This document shows, piece by piece, positions 25,989 to 36,555 of a stretch of 64,000 nucleotides of DNA. Within the stretch, counting starts at the first letter, position 1; the number at the start of each line of letters is the position of its first letter. The notes beneath the pieces were generated by a model. The model did not search any database. It was not told where the DNA came from and saw only the letters and a list, made by a program, of their open reading frames with translations. A program made the translations under genes and the position numbers. Origin of the DNA: Cerina litoralis (GTDB taxonomy: Bacteria; Bacteroidota; Bacteroidia; Flavobacteriales; Flavobacteriaceae); contig JAIRBC010000020.1 of the NCBI GenBank assembly GCA_022008415.1, positions 1 to 64,000 of the forward strand, given 5' to 3'.

Positions 25989-26725
25989 ATCCATTTCCTA
26001 TAGTCATAAAACCCTATGGTGCCTTCGCCGTGTTGATCGAGTGGCCACCCCGTGTGGAGGAGTCCATTTTGGATGATATTCTTCGGTTTACGGAATATCT
26101 CAAAAATCAGCGAATATTGAACGAAGGGGATTGGGAACTGGTTCCGGCGTACAATTCCCTGCTCGTGGTCAACGATAAAAAACAAGTTGAGTTTAAAATG
26201 ATGAAAAGTCAAATTGAGAATTGGTACGCTTCTAAGGACACGGTGGTCTTGCCCCAAAAGTATCTTTGGCGGCTTCCGGTTTGTTACGACGAGGAGTTCG
26301 GGATCGATTTAGTCGAAGTGTCAAGTACCTTGCGATTGAGTGTTGGTGCTCTTATCGACCTTCATGTAAAGCAATCCTATACCGTTTACGGGATTGGTTT
26401 TTTACCGGGGTTTATGTATCTGGGCGGATTGCCGAAGGCTTTGGAGGTGCCCAGAAAAGCGACACCCAGACAAAAGGTTCAAAAAGGAGCGGTGGGCCTC
26501 GCGGGGAAACAGACCGGTATTTATCCCCAGGAATCCCCTGGAGGATGGAATATTATCGGCAATTGTCCCATCCCTATTTTCAACGTAGCGTTGAAAGATC
26601 CCTGTTTTGTCAATGTGGGAGATCGAATACAATTCTATAAAATTTCAAAAGCAGAATACGACCTCCACAGGATTGAAGGGGAAGTCGGTATCTACAAGAT
26701 GGAAAAAATTAAGATCGATGCTTAA
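25985..26725 (+). CDS. pxpB: 5-oxoprolinase subunit B
   Basis: 246 residues, started by a GTG that overlaps the pxpA stop (GTGA). It is the KipI-like subunit of the ATP-dependent 5-oxoprolinase. Family features are the N-terminal IVIKPYGAFAVLIEWP, the VCYDEEFGIDLVEVS segment and the strongly conserved GFLPGFMYLGGLPKALEVPR and GSV-like GAVGLAGKQTGIYPQESPGG. It works with the PxpC subunit, whose gene overlaps its 3' end by eight bases. Confidence 0.93.
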   Translation: MNPFPIVIKPYGAFAVLIEWPPRVEESILDDILRFTEYLKNQRILNEGDWELVPAYNSLLVVNDKKQVEFKMMKSQIENWYASKDTVVLPQKYLWRLPVCYDEEFGIDLVEVSSTLRLSVGALIDLHVKQSYTVYGIGFLPGFMYLGGLPKALEVPRKATPRQKVQKGAVGLAGKQTGIYPQESPGGWNIIGNCPIPIFNVALKDPCFVNVGDRIQFYKISKAEYDLHRIEGEVGIYKMEKIKIDA

Positions 26726-27575
26726 ATTGTTAAAATCAGGCCTTTATACCACTGTTCAGGACGCGGGACGGTTCGGATATCGTCATAAAGGAGTTCCGGT
26801 GGCGGGTGTGATGGATTCATTTGCGGCCCAAAAGGTAAATATGCTGCTCGAAAACCAACCCGAGGCAGCGGTACTCGAAATTACCATGACCGGACCTACC
26901 CTGGAATTCGAAGAGGATACCTACATTGCCCTCGGGGGAGCAGATATGTCCGTTGGGCTCAATAATATTCCCATCCATAACTATACGGTTTATAAAATAA
27001 AAAGTGGGGATACGCTATCCTATCTGAAATTAAATTATGGATTTCGGGGCTATTTGGCCATCAAGGACGGATTTAAGTCCGAAGTTGTCCTGGGAAGTCG
27101 TTCATTATTTAAACCCGTAACCTCGGTAAATCGACTTAAGGATAATGATCAATTATTATACACGGTGTATAAGTCGTTTCAACCAAAAATACAGAAACTA
27201 AAGGTAGATTCGTTTTTGGACGATGAGGTTTTGGAAGTGGACAAAGGCCCGGAATTCGATCTTTTAAACGATAAACATTTGGAAGGGCTGTTTAATAAAG
27301 AATTCACCGTTGCACCGGAAAATAATCGGATGGCCTATCAATTAAATGAATCTATCCCGGGTCATGAAATTTCTATTTTGACGTCTGCCACATTGCCGGG
27401 GACGGTTCAACTTACTCCTTCCGGCAAATTGATAATTCTCATGAAGGATGGACAGACCACGGGCGGTTATCCTAGGATTTTGCAACTTTCAGAAAAAGCG
27501 ATCAATATCCTCGCGCAAAAAAAGGCCGGAGATATTATTTCCTTGAAGTTACCTAAAAAGAGTTCCCGTATTTAG
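26718..27575 (+). CDS. pxpC: 5-oxoprolinase subunit C (biotin-dependent carboxyltransferase-like)
   Basis: 285 residues from MLKLLKSGLYTTVQDAGR; the longer frame beginning at 26607 lies inside pxpB and is not used. Conserved segments are TVQDAGRFGYRHKGVPVAG with the following MDSFA, FEEDTYIALGGADM and the C-terminal MKDGQTTGGYPRILQ. It is the KipA-like third subunit. The overlapping gene order A-B-C is the usual 5-oxoprolinase operon. Upstream of the operon is a direct repeat that may bind a regulator. Confidence 0.93.
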   Translation: MLKLLKSGLYTTVQDAGRFGYRHKGVPVAGVMDSFAAQKVNMLLENQPEAAVLEITMTGPTLEFEEDTYIALGGADMSVGLNNIPIHNYTVYKIKSGDTLSYLKLNYGFRGYLAIKDGFKSEVVLGSRSLFKPVTSVNRLKDNDQLLYTVYKSFQPKIQKLKVDSFLDDEVLEVDKGPEFDLLNDKHLEGLFNKEFTVAPENNRMAYQLNESIPGHEISILTSATLPGTVQLTPSGKLIILMKDGQTTGGYPRILQLSEKAINILAQKKAGDIISLKLPKKSSRI

Positions 27576-27721
27576 TGCCCGTATATAAAGTCCGACAACT
27601 GCGTTACGTCTGTTTTTTAAAATCAGTCATTTCCCCAGGTAAACTCCTTGGTTTTCAAATCTTTCGCATGCCTTGCTATCAAACTTTCCAACGCAGACAC
27701 CCTAGAAATGTAAATTTTTTT

Positions 27722-27774
27722 GAACTTGATACTTGATACTTGCGCTTGAGTTTGAACTTGACACTTGAACTTCG
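27722..27774. repeat. ACTTGA-type simple repeat
   Basis: A run of imperfect units of six or seven bases (ACTTGAT, ACTTGAC, ACTTGA) between pxpC and the aldehyde dehydrogenase gene. The 19-mer GAACTTGACACTTGAACTT at 27754-27772 occurs again exactly at 40825-40843, 13 kb away. Confidence 0.7.
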
Positions 27775-29148
27775 TCAGAGAAACTTCTTCAACATTTTTA
27801 TATACTTTAATGGCAGGTTATAGGGAGGATACCTAAGACTAGGATCAATCCAATTTCCCCGTTTAACCACGGATTTGTGATGGGAAAAAACCTCAAAGGA
27901 ATGCTGGCCATGGTAGGCGCCCATACCACTACTGCCCACCCCTCCAAAAGGTAACCTTGGATTTGTAAACTGGACTACCGTATCATTAATGGCCCCACCA
28001 CCAAAAGAGTAGGCTTCCGTGATGTAATCCTGAAATTTTTTGCTTTTTGAGAAAACATAGGCCGCCAAAGGTTTTCCGTATCTGGAAATATATTTTTCGA
28101 TATCCGCTTTATCTTCATAGGAAATGATAGGCAGTATGGGGCCAAAAATTTCGTCTTCCATCAGTTTACTTTCCAAGGCCGATTCGTTTACCAAGGTAGG
28201 GGAGAGGTAGTTGTCCGAATCGTTATACGTTCCCCCAAAAAGGATTTCTTCCCCTATTAACAATCCTTTTAAACGCTGATAGTGCTTTGCGTTTATTATT
28301 CGAGCCAAATCTTCGGCCGCACCTTCTATGTCGGACCCGTAAGATTCGGTGATCGACTTTTTTAAGGCTCGTATTAGCTCTCCTTTTACTTTTTTGTGCA
28401 CTAGAATATAATCGGGCGCTATACAGGTCTGACCACCGTTGATGAACTTCCCCCATACGATTCGCTTTGCGGCGAGCTTTACTTTGGCGGAATGATCCAC
28501 AATACAGGGATTTTTACCACCCAGTTCCAGGGTAACAGGGGTGAGATGTTTGGCGGCGCTTTTGTAGACAATTTGTCCCACTTGGGTACTTCCGGTAAAA
28601 AAAATATAGTCCCAACGTTGGGCCAAAAGTTCTTGGGAAATTTCTACCCCGCCTTCGACCACCGTTACGTGTTCTGGTAAGCACACACTTTCGATGATTT
28701 CTTTTAGTACGGCAGAAGTGTTCGGTGCCATTTCAGAAGGCTTAAGAAAGACTGTATTACCAGCTGCTATTGCGCCAATAACAGGCGCTAAGGCCAGTTG
28801 GAAGGGATAGTTCCAAGGTGCAATGACCAAGATGGACCCGTAAGGTTCCTTGTAGATCCATTCCGAAGACGGAAAATTCACCCAAGAGGCGGAGACCTTT
28901 TTTGGCTTCGCCCATCGACCAAATTTTTTTATTGCCAATCTAATTTCAGCCAAAACGATCTGGGTCTCTAAAGCTAGCGATTCAAATATGGGTTTTTTAA
29001 AATCGGCGTACAGGGCATCACAAATAGCATCTTCCCGTGCTTCTATTTCCTGCTCCAATCGTTGAAGGGCCTTTTTTCTAAAAGTCAGGTCCTTCGTTTG
29101 CTGGGTGTTGAAGAATTTACGTTGTTGTTGCAATAGTTCCATGGCCAA
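27775..29148 (-). CDS. Aldehyde dehydrogenase family protein
   Basis: 457 residues, the short class 3 type that resembles fatty aldehyde dehydrogenases. It oxidises an aldehyde to the acid with NAD(P). Motifs are the nucleotide-binding FFTGSTQVGQIV, catalytic glutamate ELGGKNPCIVD and nucleophile cysteine in GGQTCIAPDY. The N-terminal segment APWNYPFQLALAPVIGAIAAGNT is well conserved. The C-terminus ends with a hydrophobic and basic tail (PLKYIKMLKKFL) that may be membrane-associated. The start could be Met1 or the Met at residue 3. Substrate unknown. Confidence 0.93.
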   Translation of the reverse strand: MAMELLQQQRKFFNTQQTKDLTFRKKALQRLEQEIEAREDAICDALYADFKKPIFESLALETQIVLAEIRLAIKKFGRWAKPKKVSASWVNFPSSEWIYKEPYGSILVIAPWNYPFQLALAPVIGAIAAGNTVFLKPSEMAPNTSAVLKEIIESVCLPEHVTVVEGGVEISQELLAQRWDYIFFTGSTQVGQIVYKSAAKHLTPVTLELGGKNPCIVDHSAKVKLAAKRIVWGKFINGGQTCIAPDYILVHKKVKGELIRALKKSITESYGSDIEGAAEDLARIINAKHYQRLKGLLIGEEILFGGTYNDSDNYLSPTLVNESALESKLMEDEIFGPILPIISYEDKADIEKYISRYGKPLAAYVFSKSKKFQDYITEAYSFGGGAINDTVVQFTNPRLPFGGVGSSGMGAYHGQHSFEVFSHHKSVVKRGNWIDPSLRYPPYNLPLKYIKMLKKFL

Positions 29149-29351
29149 AGATTTATTGGGTACAAAGTATAAAGTATTGAGTATTTAGTACGAGGTATTG
29201 CGTAATAAAATATCACCAATAGCGAGCTCCCAAAATTTTGATTTTGTTTAAGTGGATCTGTGCTGACCTTCCCTAATAATCCAATTATTATAATACCGAA
29301 TTGGAGGTGATTTAAGGTAACAATGTCGATAATTCGCTATTGCATCACAAG

Positions 29352-30239
29352 TTACAAAGCCTCGAACGATAAATGGAACAAAAGCGTTGGTTTGTCGTAA
29401 ACCGCAGGTTCCGTATGGATCCCGATGGCGACGTTCATGGTGGTTTCCGATATTTCCTTAAGTATGACAAGTACTTTACTGTCCTTAAAGCCCAAATATT
29501 CACCTAGTACAAGTTGGGCCTTATTCGTAAAATTAACAGGCCCTGTGGCCGCATCGATCGTAAAGTCCCCCTTAACGATTTCCCACGTGGCATCCGTTTT
29601 TGGGGTGTACAATACATGTGCTAAGGGGACATTGTTAACATCCCAGGAGACCCCTGTAATATCGGCCGGTCGCTCAATACTGGCATATACCAGCCCCATA
29701 AGGCTTTGACCATCCTTGTTGTCCACGATGTAGCGGCCATCATATACGAAGGTAAAGGTATCCTCATAGGATGCGCCTAAACCAACCAGATCCAGTAGAT
29801 TATCTTGGGAGGGAAGGAATAAATTGAGGTCGTTTGCCACTGGTCCGGCACCTTCTTTCCCTGAGGTATAAGCCTTTTTTAAACGCCATGATTTGCCGTT
29901 CGCATAGGCTTGTCCACCCGTCAGAAGGATTTCCGTTGAAGGCAGAATGACCACATTTTTGATTTCAGAAAACGAACCGTTGGGACCGTCGGCTTTCATA
30001 ACAACGGTATACGATCCGGGCTCCGAATAAGCATAAATGGGATCTTCTTCGGTACTGCTGGTACCGTCTCCAAAATCCCAGTGAATGGAGGTGGTGTTCG
30101 CTACCGTACCATTAAAGGTCACTTGAGTGCCCTCTACCAAAAATTGAAAGTCGGCCAATGGGGCTCCAACTTCATCTTTACTACAGTAGGAGAAGATCAA
30201 AATGAAAAATAGAAGGCTACACAGTTTAATATATTTCAT
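29352..30239 (-). CDS. PKD-domain lipoprotein at end of SusCD operon
   Basis: 295 residues. The signal peptide ends in a lipobox (LIFSYCSKDE). A PKD domain follows at about residues 28-100 with the signature WDFGDGTSSTEEDPIYAYSEPG. The rest is a beta-rich segment (GKSWRLKKAYTSGKEGAGPV) of the type seen in many SusCD-linked surface lipoproteins. It lies 196 bases after susD on the same strand and probably acts as an accessory surface ligand-binding protein of the importer; the ligand is unknown. Confidence 0.85.
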   Translation of the reverse strand: MKYIKLCSLLFFILIFSYCSKDEVGAPLADFQFLVEGTQVTFNGTVANTTSIHWDFGDGTSSTEEDPIYAYSEPGSYTVVMKADGPNGSFSEIKNVVILPSTEILLTGGQAYANGKSWRLKKAYTSGKEGAGPVANDLNLFLPSQDNLLDLVGLGASYEDTFTFVYDGRYIVDNKDGQSLMGLVYASIERPADITGVSWDVNNVPLAHVLYTPKTDATWEIVKGDFTIDAATGPVNFTNKAQLVLGEYLGFKDSKVLVILKEISETTMNVAIGIHTEPAVYDKPTLLFHLSFEAL

Positions 30240-30434
30240 GATATTTCTTGTTTTATTCGAGTTATTGGGTTAATCGTTGGACGTTCAGTATTTTGAACTA
30301 GAACTATTATCGGCGAACTACTAACTTTATTCAGTTTTCAATTGTTTGGGTTCGTCTAACATTTATTTAATATCCCCTTTTTAATTTTCTTTCCTTTAGG
30401 GGGCCATGTGGCCTAGGACCAAGTATGGTCGAGC

Positions 30435-31907
30435 TTAATTTTTATCCCACCATACCGGGGTGTCAATTTTATTGGCTCCTTGTCTAGATATAGCCTCTTC
30501 CACGTTGATGTGGTTGGAACTAAGCTCAAAAGAGGAGTATAAAAATCTTGTTGGCAAATTGCCATTGGTTACCCCACGGGAGAGGTTGTCATAGGTCCTT
30601 TCTTTGATAATGGGGTACCCGGTCCGGCGAATTTGGGTCCAGCCTTCAAAATAATTGGGGATCAGGGCAAGCCATAGCTGGGTTCCAATTTGTTCCTCAT
30701 CGTTGGCACCGGCCAATGTTGTTATGGGCGAGGCCATAAAATTTGAAATCTCGGTCCCGTCTATCTCCCATTGATGCAATGACCTTTCTATCCCTTTTCG
30801 GTAGAGTTCATTGGCCTTTGCCGGGTCGTTTTGGAAGATGAGTGCGGCCTCCGCCCTCAATAACCAAACTTCCGATGCGGTAATCATATACATTTTGCTA
30901 TCCTGGGAAGATAAAGCCAGCCCCATATCGGATTTAGCGGCAAAGTTAGACTCCCCAAACGCAACATCGTTCAACCCATTGGTCTCCCCAGAATATTGTC
31001 CCGCTTGGTCCAGCATAAAGAACTTGGGCAACCTCGGATCGGCCGTGCTTTCAAGTTGATCAAGCAAGAAGGTCGACATTTTCACCGATGGAAATCCCGT
31101 ACGGGCGTTGTACCAGGGGTTGCCGTTCCCTTCGGTCTGTATCATAAAGGCGTCGTCTCCGTTGCCCTCCATCAAAGGTGCGGCCAAACATTGGGCTACA
31201 ATTTCTTTGGACAGGGCGTTATCGGCAAACCGAATGCGCATTCCCAACCTAAGGCGTACGCTATTGGCAAATTTTACCCACTTGTCCAGATCGTTGTTGA
31301 ATACGGGATCGGAATTGGGGTAGCCCATAGCGGGATCTGCAGATTTTAGGACGGCGATACTGTTGCCCAAACGCCCTATCATATCTTTATAAATACTTTC
31401 TTGGGTGTCGTATTTTGGTAGTAGAATGTCTTCCGTTTTTCCTTTGCCCCCTTCAGTATATGGAATATCTCCGAATGCGTCGGTTATCTTGGCGTAAGCT
31501 AAAACAGCTATAACATCTGCCATGGCGTGTCTTACCTCATTTTTGGTGCCGTCAGCAGTGGTGATTTCCAGGACGTCCTCGATATGTCGTATTGGGCCGC
31601 CGTACATGTCCGTATACATGTCGTTGTACTGGCTGTCAAAATTGTCCCCGTACTGGTCAGGGATACGAGCAGTACTCCCGGCTACGAAATAATGTCCGTA
31701 ATGTCCAGAAAATCTCAAAGCGGAAACGTCGGTGGTCCCTAGGAATAAGCTTCTCACCGCCTTGGTGAACAGGGCCGCATCGTCAATTTCGGTCACTGCA
31801 TTGGGGTTTTCCCTTAAATCGTCCAAGTTATTCTGGCATGAAAGCAACAAGATTCCAACAACTAGGGCAATGGATATTTTTTGTATCGTATTCTGTATAT
31901 ATTTCAT
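30435..31907 (-). CDS. SusD/RagB-type surface lipoprotein
   Basis: 490 residues with a lipoprotein signal ([18 protein letters not shown]). SusD-like TPR-type helices and the conserved [19 protein letters not shown] start belong to the SusD/RagB family, of which this is the second Pfam-style variety. It caps the SusC barrel from outside and hands over ligand. The stop-to-start distance to susC is 11 bases, so they are co-translated. The operon is TetR-controlled by context and lacks glycoside hydrolases, so a carbohydrate ligand is not implied. Confidence 0.93.
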   Translation of the reverse strand: MKYIQNTIQKISIALVVGILLLSCQNNLDDLRENPNAVTEIDDAALFTKAVRSLFLGTTDVSALRFSGHYGHYFVAGSTARIPDQYGDNFDSQYNDMYTDMYGGPIRHIEDVLEITTADGTKNEVRHAMADVIAVLAYAKITDAFGDIPYTEGGKGKTEDILLPKYDTQESIYKDMIGRLGNSIAVLKSADPAMGYPNSDPVFNNDLDKWVKFANSVRLRLGMRIRFADNALSKEIVAQCLAAPLMEGNGDDAFMIQTEGNGNPWYNARTGFPSVKMSTFLLDQLESTADPRLPKFFMLDQAGQYSGETNGLNDVAFGESNFAAKSDMGLALSSQDSKMYMITASEVWLLRAEAALIFQNDPAKANELYRKGIERSLHQWEIDGTEISNFMASPITTLAGANDEEQIGTQLWLALIPNYFEGWTQIRRTGYPIIKERTYDNLSRGVTNGNLPTRFLYSSFELSSNHINVEEAISRQGANKIDTPVWWDKN

Positions 31908-31918
31908 AATCTTCGGTC

Positions 31919-34900
31919 TTAAAATTTGATTTTTAGGTTGGCCCCAAAGGAACGTGTCGAGGGTAGGGAGGAGTGCTCCAATGCGGCCCCCGTTGGACCG
32001 CTGTTATATCCCGATTCTGGATCGATGTCGCCCGCGGCATTATAGAAAAAGAACAGATTCCTTCCTACGGCCGACATGCTTGCGGCTTGGATAAAGGTAT
32101 TTCGCAACATCTTTTGGGGAAAGTCAAAGGTAAGTGTAACTTCTCTCAGCTTTACATTACTTGCATCCAAGATCTGATCGGTGGCTACTTCGTTGGTAAA
32201 TATGTTGGTAAACTGGGACAACATGGCCGGAACTGGGGTCTCGTTGACCAGGCCCGTATGTTCGTTGATGCCGTCCTCTATAATACCGGTTTCCCTTCCG
32301 TCCAAACTTCTTGCATCGGTTCCAAAATACATCCTATACGCACGTCCATAAGAGTAAAATTCCGCCCCTTGTTGTACGCTGATCAAGGCACTAAGGGTAA
32401 GATTCCTATAACGGAAGGAATTGGTCACTCCCCCGAACCAGTCCGGGTTGATGCTACCCTGTTTTATGCGTTCCCCTTTTTGGGCATACCCGTCATCGGT
32501 GATCAATTTTCTTCCAAAATTGTCCCTTGAGTAATCATTGCCGTAGATGCTACCAAATTCTTCCCCTGGCCTGGCTTCTACAGATACTCCCCAAAGCGTA
32601 TTCAGGGTGATGCTTTCCAGGTTTTCGTTCAGCGATTCTACCATGGAGTTGCTCTTTGTAAAGTTGAAGCCCAGATTCCATCCAAAATTTTCGGATTCAA
32701 CCGGAACCGCGTTCAACTGGAATTCGATTCCTTCATTGGAAATAGTACCCGCATTCACCACTTTGCTATCGTATGCGGTGGTTGCGGAAATGGGAACCGC
32801 CATGATCTGGTCATTGGTCTTGGTCTGGTAGTAGGTGAAATCCAACTGCAAGCGGTTGTTGAAAAAGCCGAGCTCCGTACCAACTTCCCAAGAATTTGAG
32901 GTTTCTGGTCTCAGGTCAAAGTCGGGCAGATTTGACGGTATGGATGCCACGGTGTAGGGCAACGTAACCGTCTGATCTATAGTGTACACGGCCTGGGTAC
33001 GATAGGGGCTTGTATCGTTTCCCACTCGGGCATAGGAACCTCGTATTTTTCCCAAGTTAAAGACGTTGGACTCTATGCCCAACAATTTGGAGAACAAAAG
33101 ACTCAAATTCTCAGAATGGTACCAATAGGAGTCGTTGTCTTTGGGCAAGGTGGAGGAGTTGTCATTCCGTAGGGTTGCATCCAAATAGAGAAATCCTCCA
33201 TAACTAACAGATCCCAGGCCATAATAAGAATAGACTCCCTTTTCGTAAGTTGCTTCGGAACTAAATGAATTCTTGTAGTTACTGATGTTGTAAAAATTAG
33301 GTACTTTGCTGTCGTTCCCGTTCACGTTTAGGTTGTTGCTCCATTCATTTCGGTAACTGGAACCGAGACTGGCCGATATCTTAAAGTCCGAAACGGAAGT
33401 GGAGTAGGTGGCTAAAATATCCGAATTCCATATTCTGCTTTTTCCAGAGTCATGGGAATACTCCCCAAGTCCATTACTTATTGCTTGTGCCCCCTTTGCT
33501 CCAAACGCCATATAGTCGAAAGTAATATAATCCATTCCCGTTTTTGCGGCTATGTTAATATTGCTGTTGATATCCCAATTGGCACCTAAGAAACCTTGAA
33601 ACCTATTTTTGTTATCACTGTTGCCCATATTGTCCAAAGCCCAATATGGATTGTTAAAGGTATTGTCCAAGTTCCATTTAATCTCGTTCCCGTTTGCGTC
33701 TACCGTATTGTTCTTTACATCGTACAACCTTATGTCCCTAGGCATCAAAGAAAGCTGCAGGGATGTGTTATTTGGCGATTCGGCCAGACCGGGCTGATTT
33801 TTAACTTTGGAGGTGATGTAGGTCATTTTTCCCTCAATGCTAAATTTATCGGTTAGTTTAGAAGTCCCACGAATATTATAGGTCTGTTTGGCCAAGGTGT
33901 TGTTACTTATAATACCTTGCCCGCTCTCATCGGTGAAGGACATTCTAAAGCTACCTTTCTCCGACCCTCCCTCGAAGGCAACGGTATTGGAAAGCGAATA
34001 CCCGGTAGAATAAAACTGCTCGTAAGGATTTCCATGTGGGGAGAAGGTATCAGGCTGGCCCAACCAGTTGGTATAGGGCTGGCCTTCCATTTTTGGACCC
34101 CAACTCCAAGAAAAGGGATAGTCCAGAACGGGTCTGCCGTTTGGGCCCATCGGGGCAAAATCTCCAAAGGCACCCGTGCCATATTCGTTTTGTAGGTCCG
34201 GTGTCAAGGATATTTCCGTGAATGCGAAGGAGGAGTTCAAGGAGATTCCCACCCCTTTCTGTTTGGATCCGGATTTGGTGGTTATCAGGATTACGCCGTG
34301 CATTCCCAAGGAACCATAGGCTGCGGCGGCACCGGCCCCTTTTAGTACGCTCATAGACTCCACATTGTCCGGGTCGATGTCCGAGAGTTCGTCCCCGCGA
34401 TCTGTACCTCCCCATGAACTAGCACTACTGGCACCGTTGTTTATTGGTATGCCGTCTACTACGACCAGAGGTCGATTGTTTCCGTTTATTGTAGTTATAC
34501 CCCTTAGCAGTATACGGCTAGAGCCATCTACCCCGGTATTGGATTGGCTTATCTGCAGGCCAGCAACCTTACCGGAAAGGGCGTTCATCACGTTGTTGGT
34601 CCTAGCCACATCGATCTGTTCCGATGAAATCTGGGATACGGAATATCCAAGTGATTCCTTGTCCCTCTTTATATTGAGTGCGGTAACCACTACCTCGTCC
34701 ATTTGCTGGGCATCGATTTCCAGAAAAACGGAGAGCTTGTTTTGGTCCCCTACGGTGATCTCAAGGGTCTTATAACCAATATAGGAGAATACCAATACGT
34801 TGTCCGCATAGACGCCCTCCAGGGTAAAATTACCATCAAAATCGGTAGATGTACCCACCGTGGTACCTTTTTCAAGGACGGTTACCCCCAGTAGGGGAGT

Positions 34901-35008
34901 GTTGGTTCCCTTTTCAAGCACCCGGCCAGAAACGGTTTTTTGGGCATAAGCGGAAACGGAAAGCCCTATGGCCACTATTAAAAGAATAAATCTATTCATA
35001 GAATTCAA
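31919..35008 (-). CDS. SusC/RagA TonB-linked outer-membrane transporter
   Basis: 1029 residues. A signal peptide is followed by a carboxypeptidase-D-like domain ([20 protein letters not shown], about residues 24-100), then the TonB-dependent plug with [15 protein letters not shown] and [20 protein letters not shown], and a C-terminal beta-barrel ending in [11 protein letters not shown]. It imports a ligand across the outer membrane driven by TonB. It sits 22 bases after the beta-helix/cytochrome gene and just before susD. Ligand unknown. Confidence 0.95.
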   Translation of the reverse strand: MNSMNRFILLIVAIGLSVSAYAQKTVSGRVLEKGTNTPLLGVTVLEKGTTVGTSTDFDGNFTLEGVYADNVLVFSYIGYKTLEITVGDQNKLSVFLEIDAQQMDEVVVTALNIKRDKESLGYSVSQISSEQIDVARTNNVMNALSGKVAGLQISQSNTGVDGSSRILLRGITTINGNNRPLVVVDGIPINNGASSASSWGGTDRGDELSDIDPDNVESMSVLKGAGAAAAYGSLGMHGVILITTKSGSKQKGVGISLNSSFAFTEISLTPDLQNEYGTGAFGDFAPMGPNGRPVLDYPFSWSWGPKMEGQPYTNWLGQPDTFSPHGNPYEQFYSTGYSLSNTVAFEGGSEKGSFRMSFTDESGQGIISNNTLAKQTYNIRGTSKLTDKFSIEGKMTYITSKVKNQPGLAESPNNTSLQLSLMPRDIRLYDVKNNTVDANGNEIKWNLDNTFNNPYWALDNMGNSDNKNRFQGFLGANWDINSNINIAAKTGMDYITFDYMAFGAKGAQAISNGLGEYSHDSGKSRIWNSDILATYSTSVSDFKISASLGSSYRNEWSNNLNVNGNDSKVPNFYNISNYKNSFSSEATYEKGVYSYYGLGSVSYGGFLYLDATLRNDNSSTLPKDNDSYWYHSENLSLLFSKLLGIESNVFNLGKIRGSYARVGNDTSPYRTQAVYTIDQTVTLPYTVASIPSNLPDFDLRPETSNSWEVGTELGFFNNRLQLDFTYYQTKTNDQIMAVPISATTAYDSKVVNAGTISNEGIEFQLNAVPVESENFGWNLGFNFTKSNSMVESLNENLESITLNTLWGVSVEARPGEEFGSIYGNDYSRDNFGRKLITDDGYAQKGERIKQGSINPDWFGGVTNSFRYRNLTLSALISVQQGAEFYSYGRAYRMYFGTDARSLDGRETGIIEDGINEHTGLVNETPVPAMLSQFTNIFTNEVATDQILDASNVKLREVTLTFDFPQKMLRNTFIQAASMSAVGRNLFFFYNAAGDIDPESGYNSGPTGAALEHSSLPSTRSFGANLKIKF

Positions 35009-35030
35009 AATTTGGTTGATTATAATGAGA

Positions 35031-36539
35031 TTATTGTTTCATATCCAGAATATATTTGGCAACCGCCATCTTGGCTTCGTCCGATAAGTAATCCTGTTTT
35101 GGCATATCGGGATAATTTTCCCTAAGGTTTTTTGGGTTTGTTATATAATCCACTATGCCTTGGGGGTTATCGTGATAAATTCCTTGGATAACTTGCATGG
35201 GGACGCCAATCAACCTGTTTTGATAGGCGTGGCAGCCTGCACAGATTCCATAATAGGTAAGTTCCCCGAGTTCGTGTTCCGATACCGATCGTGGTGCTAC
35301 CGGCTCATCAAAGGTCATGGTCGTTATGTCCTTGGTATCCGTAATAGGGGCAGGCCCGTAATCTCCAAGTCCATAAGTGCGATATCTGTTCTTGTCCCTG
35401 ATCGTATTGCCAACGCCGCCGCCCATGGCCAAAATGTCCGGACCTTTAGTCTTAAATTGTGAGAGCATCAATGCCTTTATTTCACCAACCGGATTATTGC
35501 CGTTGTTGATCATGATATTATCCAAAATGATAAGTCGGTCGGGATTGGGTTCGGAATTGGGATCGTTCGCTGTTGGAGCCCCGGTTGGAAGGTCCACGAT
35601 GGTAATTCCGGAATTGTCGTTATCCGTAATAAAATTGTTTTCTATAATCACATCGTCGGCGGCCATGACCAATATCCCGGTACCCACGGGTACCCCGGCG
35701 ACAATAGAGCCAGGGGCAGCGAAGTTTTCGTGATTGTTGTTGATCACAAAATTATTTCTAATGATAACGTCATAAACCGTCTTTATGGGCAGTCCAGGGG
35801 TAAGGAAGGCCAAAATTCCACCGGTATTATCATGCGTATAATTGCCCTCTACCAGGCAATGTCTAGAATTTTCAATTTCAATACCCGCCACGTTGCCGTA
35901 TACCTCATTGTACTTGACGTCTACATTGTCGCACATCCCTATATAAATGGCCGCATCCGCAATCTTGGTCAGTATGTTGTGCTCTACAAGTCCGTTTTTC
36001 CCGTATTGTGGGAAGATGCCGTAAACCCCGGTATCAATGATCCAGTTGTGCCTAATGGTAAAATTGTTCCCCGCCTGGCCCATAATTCCGTTGCCTTTAT
36101 AGTTTTGGATTTTAAAATTCTCTATGGAGATTCCATTTCCCGAATATAGAAAGGCGTCGTTAAGTTTTTTGTTGCCATCTAGAGTAGGCCATTCGTCATT
36201 TATAATGATACCCTGGAAGGATATGTTGTCCTTGTCTATGAAGACCGTTTCGTGGTAGGTCCCGGGATAGACTTGTACCAGGTCTCCGGGCACGGCTTCA
36301 TCCACCGCTTTTTGAATGGATGCGCCGTCCTTTACGGCAATGATCTTTCCCGAAAACAGCTCTTTGTTAGCGGCTTGCGAAGTATCCTTGGTCTGCCCAA
36401 CGCTCCTGTATTTCATGGTAGAGGGTATTGGCACCGACGCCGGTACTTTGTTGGAAAATAACGATTTACCTATAACTACGCCTACTGCCAAGAGTACAAT
36501 GGCACCTAGAACTTTCAATAATCCGGATTTTTTATTCAT
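35031..36539 (-). CDS. Exported parallel beta-helix protein with C-terminal cytochrome c domain
   Basis: 502 residues. An N-terminal membrane-type anchor (LKVLGAIVLLAVGVVIG) is followed by a right-handed parallel beta-helix from about residue 70 to 400, seen as short repeats such as NNFTIRHNWIIDTGVYGIF, NVDVKYNEVYGNVAGIEI and DVIIENNFITDNDNSGITIV. The C-terminus is a small cytochrome c: haem motif CAGCH at 433-437 and a likely distal methionine in YPDMPKQ. It resembles the TIGR03805 beta-helix family, known to occur next to or fused with a dihaem cytochrome-type partner of unknown function. Its neighbour upstream is a dihaem peroxidase-like gene, 16 bases away. Confidence 0.85.
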   Translation of the reverse strand: MNKKSGLLKVLGAIVLLAVGVVIGKSLFSNKVPASVPIPSTMKYRSVGQTKDTSQAANKELFSGKIIAVKDGASIQKAVDEAVPGDLVQVYPGTYHETVFIDKDNISFQGIIINDEWPTLDGNKKLNDAFLYSGNGISIENFKIQNYKGNGIMGQAGNNFTIRHNWIIDTGVYGIFPQYGKNGLVEHNILTKIADAAIYIGMCDNVDVKYNEVYGNVAGIEIENSRHCLVEGNYTHDNTGGILAFLTPGLPIKTVYDVIIRNNFVINNNHENFAAPGSIVAGVPVGTGILVMAADDVIIENNFITDNDNSGITIVDLPTGAPTANDPNSEPNPDRLIILDNIMINNGNNPVGEIKALMLSQFKTKGPDILAMGGGVGNTIRDKNRYRTYGLGDYGPAPITDTKDITTMTFDEPVAPRSVSEHELGELTYYGICAGCHAYQNRLIGVPMQVIQGIYHDNPQGIVDYITNPKNLRENYPDMPKQDYLSDEAKMAVAKYILDMKQ

Positions 36540-36555
36540 TGTTTTAGAGTTTGGT

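Noticed and set aside
27722-27774. CRISPR-like array
   Set aside because: Units of six or seven bases without spacers are a simple repeat, not a CRISPR array, and no cas genes are present.
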